Positions 46,475-55,695 of a DNA stretch of 64,000 bases are shown here, one piece after another. Both the position numbers and the translations under genes were made by a program. How positions within the stretch are numbered: position 1 is the stretch's first letter; every line of letters starts with the position of its first letter. The notes beneath the pieces were generated by a model, which ran no database searches, had not been told where the DNA came from, and saw only the letters and a list, made by a program, of their open reading frames with translations. The DNA is from an uncultured Clostridia bacterium. GTDB taxonomy: Bacteria > Bacillota > Clostridia > Oscillospirales > Ruminococcaceae. Location of the stretch: NCBI GenBank assembly GCA_947627235.1, contig CANQVG010000006.1, forward strand, positions 17,309 through 81,308. Direction: 5' to 3'.

Positions 46475-48082
46475 TCATTCCACGTCGACGGGTATGTCGG
46501 CGCTTTTTGCCTTTTCTATAAGCTCGTCAACGGGACTTTTCCCGCCGTTCGAGCCGTTCTGCTCGCTTTTTGAGCATTTTGCCCTTATCGAGTAGTTGAT
46601 TCCGGTGACGTCGAGCGCCGCTTTTTTGAGTGACGCCGCGTTTTCCGGCTTTTTGAACAGCCCGAGGAAGAACTCGTTTTTAACGACGATATACATCATC
46701 TCGCCGCTGACGTATGCTTCGGAGCCGTTGAGAGCGCCCGCGCATCCGGGATTTTCAACGGTGAGGCGGTCAAGAATCTCTTCCCACCTTCGGCAGGGTT
46801 CAAGCTTATCGGAAGTTTCCTTTGCGGTAAATTCGGACTGCGGTGCCGAAGCGGTCTGAGTCGGTTCGCTCTCGGCGGGAGCAGGCTTTTTCTGCGGCTT
46901 TTCCGTAGGCACTGCGCCGCTTTTTAGCTTTGCAAGCTCGCTTTCAAGCTTTTCTATGCGCTTTTCAAGCGCCGAGCTGTCGGAAGAATATCCTCCCGAG
47001 ACGGGCGGATTGCAGAGCTTCACAAGCGCCATTTCCAATTCGGTGCGCTTAGAGACCGCTCTCGGCAGAGCCTCCGCGCAGGACTGAAGCACTTCGAGCC
47101 TCGAAAGTATGTCCCCGAGGGAGAGACGCTCGCATATTGATTTGAGTCGCTCTGCCTCGTTGTCGAGACAGGAAATAAGCTCCGGTTTGCCCGGAACGGT
47201 CTTTATCAGCATAAGGTTGCGCATCTGCATCAGAAGCTCATCGCAGAGGCGGGACATATCCTTGGACTTTGCGTAAAGCTCGTCTGTTACGGTCATAGCG
47301 CGCGGAGTGTCGTTATCCGCAACCGCTTCGAGAATGTCAAAAAGGTATTCTCTACCTGCGATTCCCGCCGCGTTGGAAACGGTTTCTCGGTCTATGCGGT
47401 CTGAAAAGGCGACGCACTGGTCTAAAAGCGAGAGGGCGTCACGCATAGCGCCGTCGGAAAGACGGGCTATAAGGGCTGCGGCGTCGCGCTCAAGTTTGAT
47501 TTTTTCGCAGCCGGCTATATACATCAGCCTGTCTACGATGTCCTCCTCGCGTATGCGGCGGAAATCAAAGCGCTGACAGCGTGAAATCACCGTTGCGGGA
47601 ACCTTGTGGACCTCGGTGGTCGCGAGAATGAATTTGACGTGTTCGGGCGGCTCCTCCATTATTTTGAGAAGTGCGTTGAAAGCCGACGGGGATATCATAT
47701 GAACCTCGTCGATAATGTAAACTTTGTAGCGGCAGCGCTCAGGAGTGTAAACCGCCGAATCCCTGAGCTCGCGGATATCCTCAACGCCGGTGTTGGAAGC
47801 GCCGTCGATTTCAATTATGTCCGAAAGAGTGCCGAGATCTGCCTCACGGCAAATTTCACATTCAAGACAGGGCTTGCCGTCCTTGGGGTGAAGGCAGTTT
47901 ACCGCCTTTGCGAGAATCCTCGCGCAGGTGGTTTTGCCGGTTCCGCGCGAGCCGGTGAAAAGATAGGCGTGGGCAGTCTTTCCCTCAGCGACCTGCCTCG
48001 AAAGAGTGGCGGTGATATGCGGCTGAGAGACGACGTCGTCAAAGGTCATGGGTCGCCATTTGCGGTAAAGGGCTGTATACAT
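46475..48082 (-). CDS. dnaX: DNA polymerase III subunit gamma/tau
   Basis: MYTALYRKWRPMTFDDVVSQPHI, GSRGTGKTTCARILAKAVNC, four-Cys zinc finger. Confidence 0.97.
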   Translation of the reverse strand: MYTALYRKWRPMTFDDVVSQPHITATLSRQVAEGKTAHAYLFTGSRGTGKTTCARILAKAVNCLHPKDGKPCLECEICREADLGTLSDIIEIDGASNTGVEDIRELRDSAVYTPERCRYKVYIIDEVHMISPSAFNALLKIMEEPPEHVKFILATTEVHKVPATVISRCQRFDFRRIREEDIVDRLMYIAGCEKIKLERDAAALIARLSDGAMRDALSLLDQCVAFSDRIDRETVSNAAGIAGREYLFDILEAVADNDTPRAMTVTDELYAKSKDMSRLCDELLMQMRNLMLIKTVPGKPELISCLDNEAERLKSICERLSLGDILSRLEVLQSCAEALPRAVSKRTELEMALVKLCNPPVSGGYSSDSSALEKRIEKLESELAKLKSGAVPTEKPQKKPAPAESEPTQTASAPQSEFTAKETSDKLEPCRRWEEILDRLTVENPGCAGALNGSEAYVSGEMMYIVVKNEFFLGLFKKPENAASLKKAALDVTGINYSIRAKCSKSEQNGSNGGKSPVDELIEKAKSADIPVDVE

Positions 48083-48111
48083 ATTTCCGCCTCCTTTAAA
48101 ATTCAATCCGG

Positions 48112-48226
48112 TCTGCAGACGCGCGGGCGGTACTGTGTCACACAAAGCAAACCGCTTAATGCTGCTCGGTTCCCCGCCTGACATGGTTCACAGCGCTCTG
48201 TTGCACAGGACCCACGCGCCTGCAGA
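48112..48226 (-). ncRNA. ffs: Bacterial SRP RNA
   Basis: Minus strand CTGTGAACCATGTCAGGCGGGGAACCGAGCAGCATTAAGCGG with complementary ends TCTGCAGGCGCG.../...CGCGTCTGCAGA. Confidence 0.88.
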
Positions 48227-48366
48227 TCGGATCGTTGATTCCGCGTCTTTGAAAAAATCGGCGCGGACTTTTACAAATGATATTCTACCACATATTTTTC
48301 TCATTTGCAAGAGCAAAATAAAAATAATCCACGCAATATTTTTTAAACCTTTTGCAATTTTTTATA

Positions 48367-48395
48367 TTGAAATATTGCGGCGATACTGCTATAAT
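48367..48395 (+). promoter_or_regulatory. Sigma-A promoter of sugar operon
   Basis: TTGAAA-17 bp-TATAAT; gcaatattt/aaatattgc inverted repeat (48333-48378) overlaps the -35. Confidence 0.75.
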
Positions 48396-48428
48396 ATTTT
48401 AAAAATTTTTCAGCACGGAGGTTTTTCT

Positions 48429-49277
48429 ATGGCTGACGGAAATTTGAAATTATACGCTTTTGCGGATGAGGCGGGAAACTCTGTTTCCGAACAGATAGCC
48501 GCTATCATCAGAAACGGACTGGATGGGGCAGAGCTGAGGGGTACCGAATACGGAAACGTGTCGGACATCAGCGCGGAGCAGGCAAAGGAGATAGCCCGCA
48601 GATTTTCGGACGAGGGTCTAAGGGTGTGGTCTGTAGGCTCGCCGCTCGGCAAAATAGGCATTACGGCGCCGTTAGAACCCGAGCTTGAAAGGCTCAAGCG
48701 CACGATCGAGACCGCGCATATACTCGGTTCGGAAAACATAAGAATGTTCTCGTTCTATATCCCGAGAGGAGAGGAGCCTGAAAAATACCGCAGTGAGATA
48801 ATTGACCGCCTCTCTCAGATGGCGAGCGTCGCTGCCGGCACCGGCGTCACTCTCTGTCACGAAAACGAAAAGGGCATTTACGGCGAGAACGACGTACGCT
48901 GCCTTGAAATCCTCAGAGATGTTCCCGGAATAGTAGGGGTTTTCGATCCGGCAAACTTCATTCAGTGCGGGGTGGACACTCTTTCCGCGTGGGAGCTTTT
49001 AAAGGCAAGAACGAAGTATCTTCACATAAAGGACGCTCTTGGGGACGGCAGAGTGGTTCCCGCCGGCTGCGGAGTGGGACACGTTGAGGAGATAGTTGCG
49101 GACTTTAGGTCGATGGGCGGACTTTCGCTCACAATCGAGCCGCATCTGACCGTCTTCAACGGTCTCGGCGCCCTCGAACGCGAGGGCGAGCGCTCGCAGG
49201 TAGGGGAGGTCTATACATATCCCGACCGCAATTCCGCTTTTGACGCCGCCTGCACGGCTTTAAAGGACATTCTTTAA
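48429..49277 (+). CDS. Sugar phosphate isomerase/epimerase (xylose isomerase-like TIM barrel)
   Basis: LCHENEKGIYG...VGVFDPANFIQCG...YLHIKDAL...TIEPH. Confidence 0.88.
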   Translation: MADGNLKLYAFADEAGNSVSEQIAAIIRNGLDGAELRGTEYGNVSDISAEQAKEIARRFSDEGLRVWSVGSPLGKIGITAPLEPELERLKRTIETAHILGSENIRMFSFYIPRGEEPEKYRSEIIDRLSQMASVAAGTGVTLCHENEKGIYGENDVRCLEILRDVPGIVGVFDPANFIQCGVDTLSAWELLKARTKYLHIKDALGDGRVVPAGCGVGHVEEIVADFRSMGGLSLTIEPHLTVFNGLGALEREGERSQVGEVYTYPDRNSAFDAACTALKDIL

Positions 49278-49289
49278 GGAGGCGCTGCT

Positions 49290-50039
49290 ATGAAAATCGG
49301 CGCTCAGCTCTACACCGTCAGAAACAGCGCGCAGAGTCTTGATGACTTTGCAAAAACGCTGAAAAAAGTCTCGGACATCGGATATAAGACTGTTCAGGTC
49401 TCGGGAACATGCGCGTTTCCCGCCGAGTGGCTCAGGGAGCAGCTTGTAAAAAACGGTCTTGAATGTGCCGTTACCCACACTCCGCCCGAGCGGCTTCTCA
49501 ATGAGACAGAAAAGGTCGCAGAGGAGCATAAAATCTTCGGCTGCCGGTATGTCGGGCTTGGCTGGAACGCATTCAGGCTCGATGAAAACGACACTCCCGA
49601 GGAATTTATAAAGAAGTACCTCCCCGTTGCGAAAACTCTTAAAAGCCGCGGCGTGAGCTTTATGTATCACAACCACGATCAGGAGTTTCAAAAAATAGGC
49701 GGCAGGAGGATAATTGAACTTCTGGCGGATGCCTTCACAAAGGACGAAATGGGTTTTATCGTCGACACCTTCTGGGTGCAAGCTGCGGGCGGCGACCCTG
49801 CCGAATGGATAAGAAAATTCAGCGGCAGAATGCCCTGTATCCACCTCAAGGATTTCGCCTACGGCAGAAAATTCGCCGTGATCGGCGAGGGCAATATGAA
49901 TTTCGACGCGGTATTTAAAGCGGCGGAGGACTCGGGCGTGGAGTATATGCTCGTCGAACAGGACGACTGTTACGGCGAGGACCCGTTTGAGTGTCTGAAA
50001 AGAAGCTACGAATATCTTAAGTCAAAGGGCTTTGAATAA
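49290..50039 (+). CDS. Sugar phosphate isomerase/epimerase (xylose isomerase-like TIM barrel)
   Basis: KIGAQLYTVRNSAQSLDDFAKTLKKVSDIGYKTVQVSG...YHNHDQEF...HLKDFAY. Confidence 0.9.
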   Translation: MKIGAQLYTVRNSAQSLDDFAKTLKKVSDIGYKTVQVSGTCAFPAEWLREQLVKNGLECAVTHTPPERLLNETEKVAEEHKIFGCRYVGLGWNAFRLDENDTPEEFIKKYLPVAKTLKSRGVSFMYHNHDQEFQKIGGRRIIELLADAFTKDEMGFIVDTFWVQAAGGDPAEWIRKFSGRMPCIHLKDFAYGRKFAVIGEGNMNFDAVFKAAEDSGVEYMLVEQDDCYGEDPFECLKRSYEYLKSKGFE

Positions 50040-50052
50040 AGGAGAATAACTT

Positions 50053-51228
50053 ATGGAAAGAATCAGACTCGGTATTATAGGCATAGGAAATATGGGCTCG
50101 AACCACGCAAGAAGCATCTTCAAGGGCAACTGTCCCGACTTTGTGCTGTCGGCGGTGGCAGACGTCAACCCCGCGCGTCTCGAATGGGCTAAGAACGAAT
50201 TTGGAGGGACCGTGGAGCTGTTTGCTACGGCGGAGGCGATGCTTGATTCGGGAAAAATCGACGCATGCATCGTAGCCGTGCCGCATTACGACCACCCGAA
50301 ATACGTTATCGAGTGTCTTAAGCGCGGTATACACGTTATGTGCGAGAAGCCCGCGGGAGTCTACACCCTTGACGTCCGCAGAATGAACGCCGAGGCGGAA
50401 AAGCACCCCGACGTCGTCTTCGGTATGATGTTCAATCAGCGCACCAACTGCGTCTACAGAAAAATGAGGGAGCTTGTACAGTCCGGGATATACGGTGGTC
50501 TTCGCCGCACCAACTGGATAATCACCGACTGGTACCGTCCGCAGGCATATTTCGACTCCGGAAACTGGCGCGCGACATGGTCCGGCGAGGGGGGCGGCGT
50601 GCTTCTGAATCAGGCGCCACATAATCTCGACCTCTGGCAGTGGATATGCGGTATGCCGGTGAAGATTTCGGCACATATGAAGTTCGGAAAATGGCACGAC
50701 ATCGAGGTCGAGGACGACGTCACCGCCTACTGCGAGTATGAAAACGGCGCGACGGGTGTTTTTGTCACCACCACCGGCGACGCCAAGGGTACCAACCGCT
50801 TTGAAATCCAGCTTGACCGAGCGAAGATAGTCGCCGACTACAGCGGACTCAGCGTAATAGAATACGATATGACAGAGCAGGAGTTTTCCGCAACCAATAA
50901 AGTCCCGTTCGGAAGCATCGGCTCTCACAAGGCGGAGATAGAACTCGACGGCAAAAACCCGCAGCACGACGGCGTTCTCAGGGCTTGGGGAGGCGCTATT
51001 CTGCGCGGAGAGCCGCTCGTCGCTCACGGAAGCGAGGGCATCTACGGTCTGACCATTTCCAATGCCATTCACCTTTCGGCTTGGCTCGGAAAGGAAGTCG
51101 ATGTAAGAAATCTTGACGAAAATCTGTTTTACAGCGAGCTTCAGAAGAGGGTGGCAACCTCGCGCCGCAAGGAGCATGTCGTAGAGCAGGTCGCCGATAC
51201 GAGCGGCACATACGCAGGTGCAAAATAA
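50053..51228 (+). CDS. Gfo/Idh/MocA-family oxidoreductase
   Basis: LGIIGIGNMGSNHAR, MCEKPAGV, GEGGGVLLNQAPHNLDLWQWICG. Confidence 0.93.
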   Translation: MERIRLGIIGIGNMGSNHARSIFKGNCPDFVLSAVADVNPARLEWAKNEFGGTVELFATAEAMLDSGKIDACIVAVPHYDHPKYVIECLKRGIHVMCEKPAGVYTLDVRRMNAEAEKHPDVVFGMMFNQRTNCVYRKMRELVQSGIYGGLRRTNWIITDWYRPQAYFDSGNWRATWSGEGGGVLLNQAPHNLDLWQWICGMPVKISAHMKFGKWHDIEVEDDVTAYCEYENGATGVFVTTTGDAKGTNRFEIQLDRAKIVADYSGLSVIEYDMTEQEFSATNKVPFGSIGSHKAEIELDGKNPQHDGVLRAWGGAILRGEPLVAHGSEGIYGLTISNAIHLSAWLGKEVDVRNLDENLFYSELQKRVATSRRKEHVVEQVADTSGTYAGAK

Positions 51229-52397
51229 TGCTGACCGTCAGAATGGGAATAATCGGGGTGGGCGGCATAGGCTCCGCCCACTTCAACTGCGTCGGCAGCG
51301 GGAAAATTAAGGGAATGACTCTCGGCGCGGTCTGCGATATAGATCCCGCGCGTCTTGATTACTGTAAAAGCGTTTTCCCTGACGTTTCCGTCTTTTCGGA
51401 TTATCACGAAATGCTTAAAAGCGGGCTTGTCGACGCGGTGATGGTATCGGTTCCCCACAGGCTTCACGCCGAAATATCAATCGAGGCGCTGAACCGAGGG
51501 ATTCACGTAATCACAGAGAAGCCGGAGGACATAACGGTATCGGCGGCGAGAAGACTCAACGAAGCCGCGAAAAGCTCGGGAAAAGTATTCGGGATAATGT
51601 TCAATCAGCGGACAAACCCTGTGTTTGCAAGGGCTCGGGAGATAGTCCGCTCGGGACAGTTGGGCGAACTCAAGCGCTCTGTATGGATTATAACCAACTG
51701 GTACCGCACGCAGCACTATTACGATACCGGCGACTGGCGCGCGACATGGTCGGGCGAGGGCGGCGGAGTGCTTTTGAATCAGGCGCCGCATAACCTCGAC
51801 CTCTGGCAGTGGATATGCGGTATGCCGAGCGAAGTGACCGCTTTTTGCAGCGTCGGGAAGTGGCACAATATCGAAGTCGAGGACGACGCCTCGATATTCG
51901 TAAAATACCCAAACGGCGCAACCGGCGCTTTCATCACTTCTACTGGCGACCTTCCCGGCTCCAACAGGCTTGAAATCGTCGGAACAGGCGGGAGCGTAAT
52001 AATCGAGCAGGGCAGGCTCACCTTTAAAAAGCTCAGGCAGGACGAGCGTAAGATATGCTTTACCGACGAACGGAGCTGGTTTGACCCCGAATATGACGTT
52101 GAAGTCTATGAGCCGTCGGACAACGGCGCCGCCCACGCGGGAATACTGCAAAACTTCGCAAATGCCGTGCTTTACGGCGAACCCCTCATTGCACCGGGCG
52201 AGGAGGGCATAAATCAGCTTATGCTCTCAAACGCCGCATATCTTTCGCAGTGGACGGGCGGAACCGTAGCTCTGCCGTTCGACGAGGAGCTTTTTGACAG
52301 GCTGCTCAGGGAGCGTCGGGAAAAATCAAGCCTCAAAACCGGCGGTCAGAAGCAGACGCATCAAAAATACAGCGAGCGCTGGCAGGTTATATTTTGA
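51228..52397 (+). CDS. Gfo/Idh/MocA-family oxidoreductase
   Basis: MGIIGVGGIGSAHFN, ITEKPEDI, GEGGGVLLNQAPHNLDLWQWICG; start overlaps previous stop (taatg). Confidence 0.93.
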   Translation: MLTVRMGIIGVGGIGSAHFNCVGSGKIKGMTLGAVCDIDPARLDYCKSVFPDVSVFSDYHEMLKSGLVDAVMVSVPHRLHAEISIEALNRGIHVITEKPEDITVSAARRLNEAAKSSGKVFGIMFNQRTNPVFARAREIVRSGQLGELKRSVWIITNWYRTQHYYDTGDWRATWSGEGGGVLLNQAPHNLDLWQWICGMPSEVTAFCSVGKWHNIEVEDDASIFVKYPNGATGAFITSTGDLPGSNRLEIVGTGGSVIIEQGRLTFKKLRQDERKICFTDERSWFDPEYDVEVYEPSDNGAAHAGILQNFANAVLYGEPLIAPGEEGINQLMLSNAAYLSQWTGGTVALPFDEELFDRLLRERREKSSLKTGGQKQTHQKYSERWQVIF

Positions 52398-52469
52398 AAA
52401 AGCGGCAATCGAATCGCTCAAGTCATAGTGACATATTCACAATCTTTTCATACGGTTTAATACCGCAGA

Positions 52470-52495
52470 AGCCCCGCCGCAAGGCGGGACTTTTG
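52470..52495 (+). terminator. Terminator of sugar operon
   Basis: agccccgcc-gcaa-ggcggga-cttttgtttt. Confidence 0.8.
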
Positions 52496-52554
52496 TTTTC
52501 GCAGCATTTGCAGTCCGCCGAAAAGTCCGAGATTTTTCAGGTTTCAAATATCCC

Positions 52555-52583
52555 TTGACAATTATAGCACTTTAGAGTAATAT
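52555..52583 (+). promoter_or_regulatory. Sigma-A promoter
   Basis: TTGACA-17 bp-TAATAT. Confidence 0.8.
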
Positions 52584-52638
52584 ACTTATATAGGCGTAAT
52601 TCGACCGTATTTACGGTAATATAGAGAGGAACATAAAA

Positions 52639-53262
52639 ATGCAGACGAGAGATATTTTGTATATACTCTGCGGCTATCTGTGCGGAAGCGTGCTTTTTGC
52701 TAGAATAGTAAGTCAGCTTATGTTCAGCCGCGATGTCACTGAGAACGGAAATGACAAAAACCCCGGCACCTCAAACGCTTTCAAGTACGGAGGCATGGTA
52801 TGCGGAATCCTCACCCTTCTGGGGGATCTTGCAAAGGGGATACTTCCTGTACATATGTATATGCGGGGCGTCGGCGAGGACTTCAATGTCTTTGCGCTTG
52901 CGCTTGTAATTGCCGCGCCTGTAATCGGGCATGTTTTTCCGATATTCTTCAAATTCAGGGGCGGCAAGGGCATAGCCGTATCATTCGGAACCCTGCTCGG
53001 GCTGTTCCCTTACTTTATAACTCCCGGACTGATTCTTGCGGCAACATTTATTTTCTTTTCGGTTGTAGTGAAGATTTCTCCGCACTACTACCGCACCATC
53101 GCCGCTTACGGAGCTTCGGTGATACTGATCGCTTTTTTATCGGAGAGTCCTTTGTCGGTGACTATGGGCTTTTTAATCAGCGCGGTGACCGTTACTTTCA
53201 GGCTTCTCAGAAGCACGGAGCAAAAAGATGAATTAGAGGTAAAACTTGCATGGAAGCACTGA
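52639..53262 (+). CDS. Glycerol-3-phosphate acyltransferase (PlsY-like)
   Basis: CGYLCGSVLFARIV, GTSNAFKYGG, FRGGKGIAVSFGTLLG. Confidence 0.88.
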   Translation: MQTRDILYILCGYLCGSVLFARIVSQLMFSRDVTENGNDKNPGTSNAFKYGGMVCGILTLLGDLAKGILPVHMYMRGVGEDFNVFALALVIAAPVIGHVFPIFFKFRGGKGIAVSFGTLLGLFPYFITPGLILAATFIFFSVVVKISPHYYRTIAAYGASVILIAFLSESPLSVTMGFLISAVTVTFRLLRSTEQKDELEVKLAWKH

Positions 53263-54365
53263 TACTGACCTGCTCTACGGGCGGAGGTCACAATGCCGCG
53301 GCATATGCCGTCGCCGAGGCTATGACTCAACGCGGTCATAACGCCAAGGTTATGGACCCTTACTCGCTGATCGGTGAGAGAATGGCAAAAGCCGTCGGCG
53401 GAACTTATGTGAGAATGGTGCAGATTTCGCCGTCTCTGTTCGGAATAATCTACAAGCTGGGCGACACTTATCGCCGTCTGCCCATAAAGTCGCCTGTTTA
53501 TGTTGTAAACGGCAGAATGGCGAAGCGGCTCGAAAGGTATTTTGAGGAAAACAAAACCGATGTTGTGCTTTGTACCCACATCTTTCCGGCAGAAATGCTC
53601 ACCTATATGAAAAACAAGGGCTTAAGGGTGCCAAAGGTTGTGTTTGTCGCGACCGACTATACCTGCGTACCCTTTACCGAGGAGATCGACTGCGATGCCT
53701 ACTGCTCGCCGTCACGCGATTTGAACGATGAGTATATCAAACGCGGAGTACCGGAGGACAGAATTGTGCATACCGGAATCCCCGTAAAAAGGGCGTTCAG
53801 CGAGGGCGTTTCAAAGGCTGAGGCGAGAAAGGCTCTCGGACTTGACCCTAATTCCGAGTATATAATTCTCTCGGGAGGAAGTATGGGCGCAGGAAAGCTT
53901 AGAACCGCCATACGCACTCTTGAACGCTGCCTCGAACCGGAGGACAAGCGCCTTATAGTTCTTTGCGGAAACAATGGCGGGCTATATTCGTCGCTTTGCG
54001 GGAGCTGCGCCCAAAACGACCGTATAACCGTGCTTCGCAGCACAAGCGATATGCCCCTTTACATACGCGCCTGCGATATATTCATCGGCAAGCCGGGAGG
54101 ACTTTCCTCAACCGAATGTGCCGCTGCGGGAGTGCCGACCTTATTTATCTCGCCGATCCCCGGCTGCGAGACCAAAAACTGCGAATTTTTTGTAAACAGG
54201 GGAATGGCTCTGACCGTAAGAAGCATCCGCCACAGGCTGATACCCGCAATAAAGCGGCTTGAGACCGAATCCGCCGCGGCTAAGATGAAGCGTCAGCAGG
54301 AAAAGTACATATCCGGCAGAGGCGGAGAGGAAGTTGTAAAGCTCTGCGAAAGTCTTGTCAAATAA
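53250..54365 (+). CDS. MGDG-synthase-type glycosyltransferase
   Basis: LILTCSTGGGHNAAAYAVAEA..., C-terminal GKPGGLSSTECAAAGVP donor site. Confidence 0.9.
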   Translation: MEALILTCSTGGGHNAAAYAVAEAMTQRGHNAKVMDPYSLIGERMAKAVGGTYVRMVQISPSLFGIIYKLGDTYRRLPIKSPVYVVNGRMAKRLERYFEENKTDVVLCTHIFPAEMLTYMKNKGLRVPKVVFVATDYTCVPFTEEIDCDAYCSPSRDLNDEYIKRGVPEDRIVHTGIPVKRAFSEGVSKAEARKALGLDPNSEYIILSGGSMGAGKLRTAIRTLERCLEPEDKRLIVLCGNNGGLYSSLCGSCAQNDRITVLRSTSDMPLYIRACDIFIGKPGGLSSTECAAAGVPTLFISPIPGCETKNCEFFVNRGMALTVRSIRHRLIPAIKRLETESAAAKMKRQQEKYISGRGGEEVVKLCESLVK

Positions 54366-54368
54366 AAT

Positions 54369-54397
54369 AATCCCCGAGTTTTCAACGCTCGGGGATT
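54369..54397 (+). terminator. Terminator
   Basis: aatccccgag...ctcggggatt-ttgc. Confidence 0.8.
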
Positions 54398-54498
54398 TTG
54401 CATTTTCGTTTAATTTGTCGGGCTTTAAGGTTCTGTCTTTATAGCGCCATATGCCGATGCGGTTTTGCCGGCAATCCCGATATTCGGGATTCGGGGGA

Positions 54499-55461
54499 TT
54501 ATTTGAATATAAACCTTAAAAAGTGCCAGAAGTGCGGTCTTATGGTGCTGCCGCCGTGTTCTCCGCTGTTTACGTAGTGCCAGACGTGAGGTACGCCATT
54601 TGTCGTCATCTGGTCGTGGTATCCCTGCGGAGTGGTATAAACTACGGTGTCGTTCGAGCCGGCGCTTAGGAATACAAGATAAGGCTCCTCACCCTCTTCA
54701 AATACCATTTCCTCCGGCTTTATGCAGTCTGTAGTCACACCGGGAGCGGGGCATACGGCTCCGATATAGCCGAAAAGCTCGGGATGCGAAAAACCTATGT
54801 AAAGAGACTCGCGTCCACCCATTGAGAAGCCGGTGATGGCGGTGTTGTCCCTGCCGGTCGCAACTGAATAGTGGGATTCAATATAGGGCATAAGGTCGTT
54901 TATCAGTTCGTTGATAAAGTTGTCGTAAGCCTTGTTGTTTTCATCGTTCATGCCGTCGCAGTCTTCTTTTGTGGCGTGACAAAAGATGTCCGGAAAAACG
55001 ACTATCATTTCCGCAGCGTCGCCGTCTTTAATAGCGTTGCCGAGAATTACCCGAATTTTAATGCTTGCGTCGCCCTGATCAAGAAGCGAGTATTCGTCGC
55101 CCCAGTAGCCGTGAAGAGCGTATAGCACGGGATACTTTTTAGTCTCGTCGTAGTTTGGCGGCAGCAGGACATTTGCCCAGCGCTCGCGGTCGAGCGTGGA
55201 TGATTTATAAGAAATGTGCTCGATTTCACCGTATGGCGTGGAGATAAACTCCTCGGTTGAAAGTGCCGGGATATGCTCCACAAGATTTTCTTCGGCATAG
55301 GCGAGCAGTTCGTCGGCAGACATTCTCACAATAGGTTCCTCCTCAGTTTCAGCGTCCGACGGCCCGTCGCCGCCCGATACCGTTCCGACCTTCTGACTGT
55401 CTCCGCAGGCGCAGAGAAGAAGCATTGTCAGCGCAAGAAGCATAATAAAAAGTCTTTTCAT
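54499..55461 (-). CDS. Lipoprotein esterase, Esterase-D-like alpha/beta hydrolase
   Basis: Lipobox LLLCACGD; ITGFSMGGRESLYIG; YALHGYWGDE. Confidence 0.88.
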   Translation of the reverse strand: MKRLFIMLLALTMLLLCACGDSQKVGTVSGGDGPSDAETEEEPIVRMSADELLAYAEENLVEHIPALSTEEFISTPYGEIEHISYKSSTLDRERWANVLLPPNYDETKKYPVLYALHGYWGDEYSLLDQGDASIKIRVILGNAIKDGDAAEMIVVFPDIFCHATKEDCDGMNDENNKAYDNFINELINDLMPYIESHYSVATGRDNTAITGFSMGGRESLYIGFSHPELFGYIGAVCPAPGVTTDCIKPEEMVFEEGEEPYLVFLSAGSNDTVVYTTPQGYHDQMTTNGVPHVWHYVNSGEHGGSTIRPHFWHFLRFIFK

Positions 55462-55644
55462 CTTATCCTCCGAAATTTATGTTGCAAAAACGGCAAGCGT
55501 TTTTTGCTTAATTTATTCTAACTCAATTCAGTCTGTTGCGCAAGCGGCATATTTTACATATTTAAATCGCTTTTATTAGTGACACTGCATAACGGCGGGT
55601 TTTTGAAATACGCTGCGTCATATTTGTCGGAGCAGTTTAAAAGT

Positions 55645-55674
55645 AAGGCGCGGTATATATAAATACCGCGCCTT
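55645..55674. terminator. Terminator hairpin
   Basis: aaggcgcggtat...ataccgcgcctttttg. Confidence 0.65.
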
Positions 55675-55695
55675 TTTGATACTTTTCAGATGCTG

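Noticed and set aside
48083-48184. N-terminal extension of dnaX and ORF 48135-48428
   Set aside because: Both are readings through the SRP RNA; dnaX begins MYTALYRKWRP at 48082 behind GGAGG.
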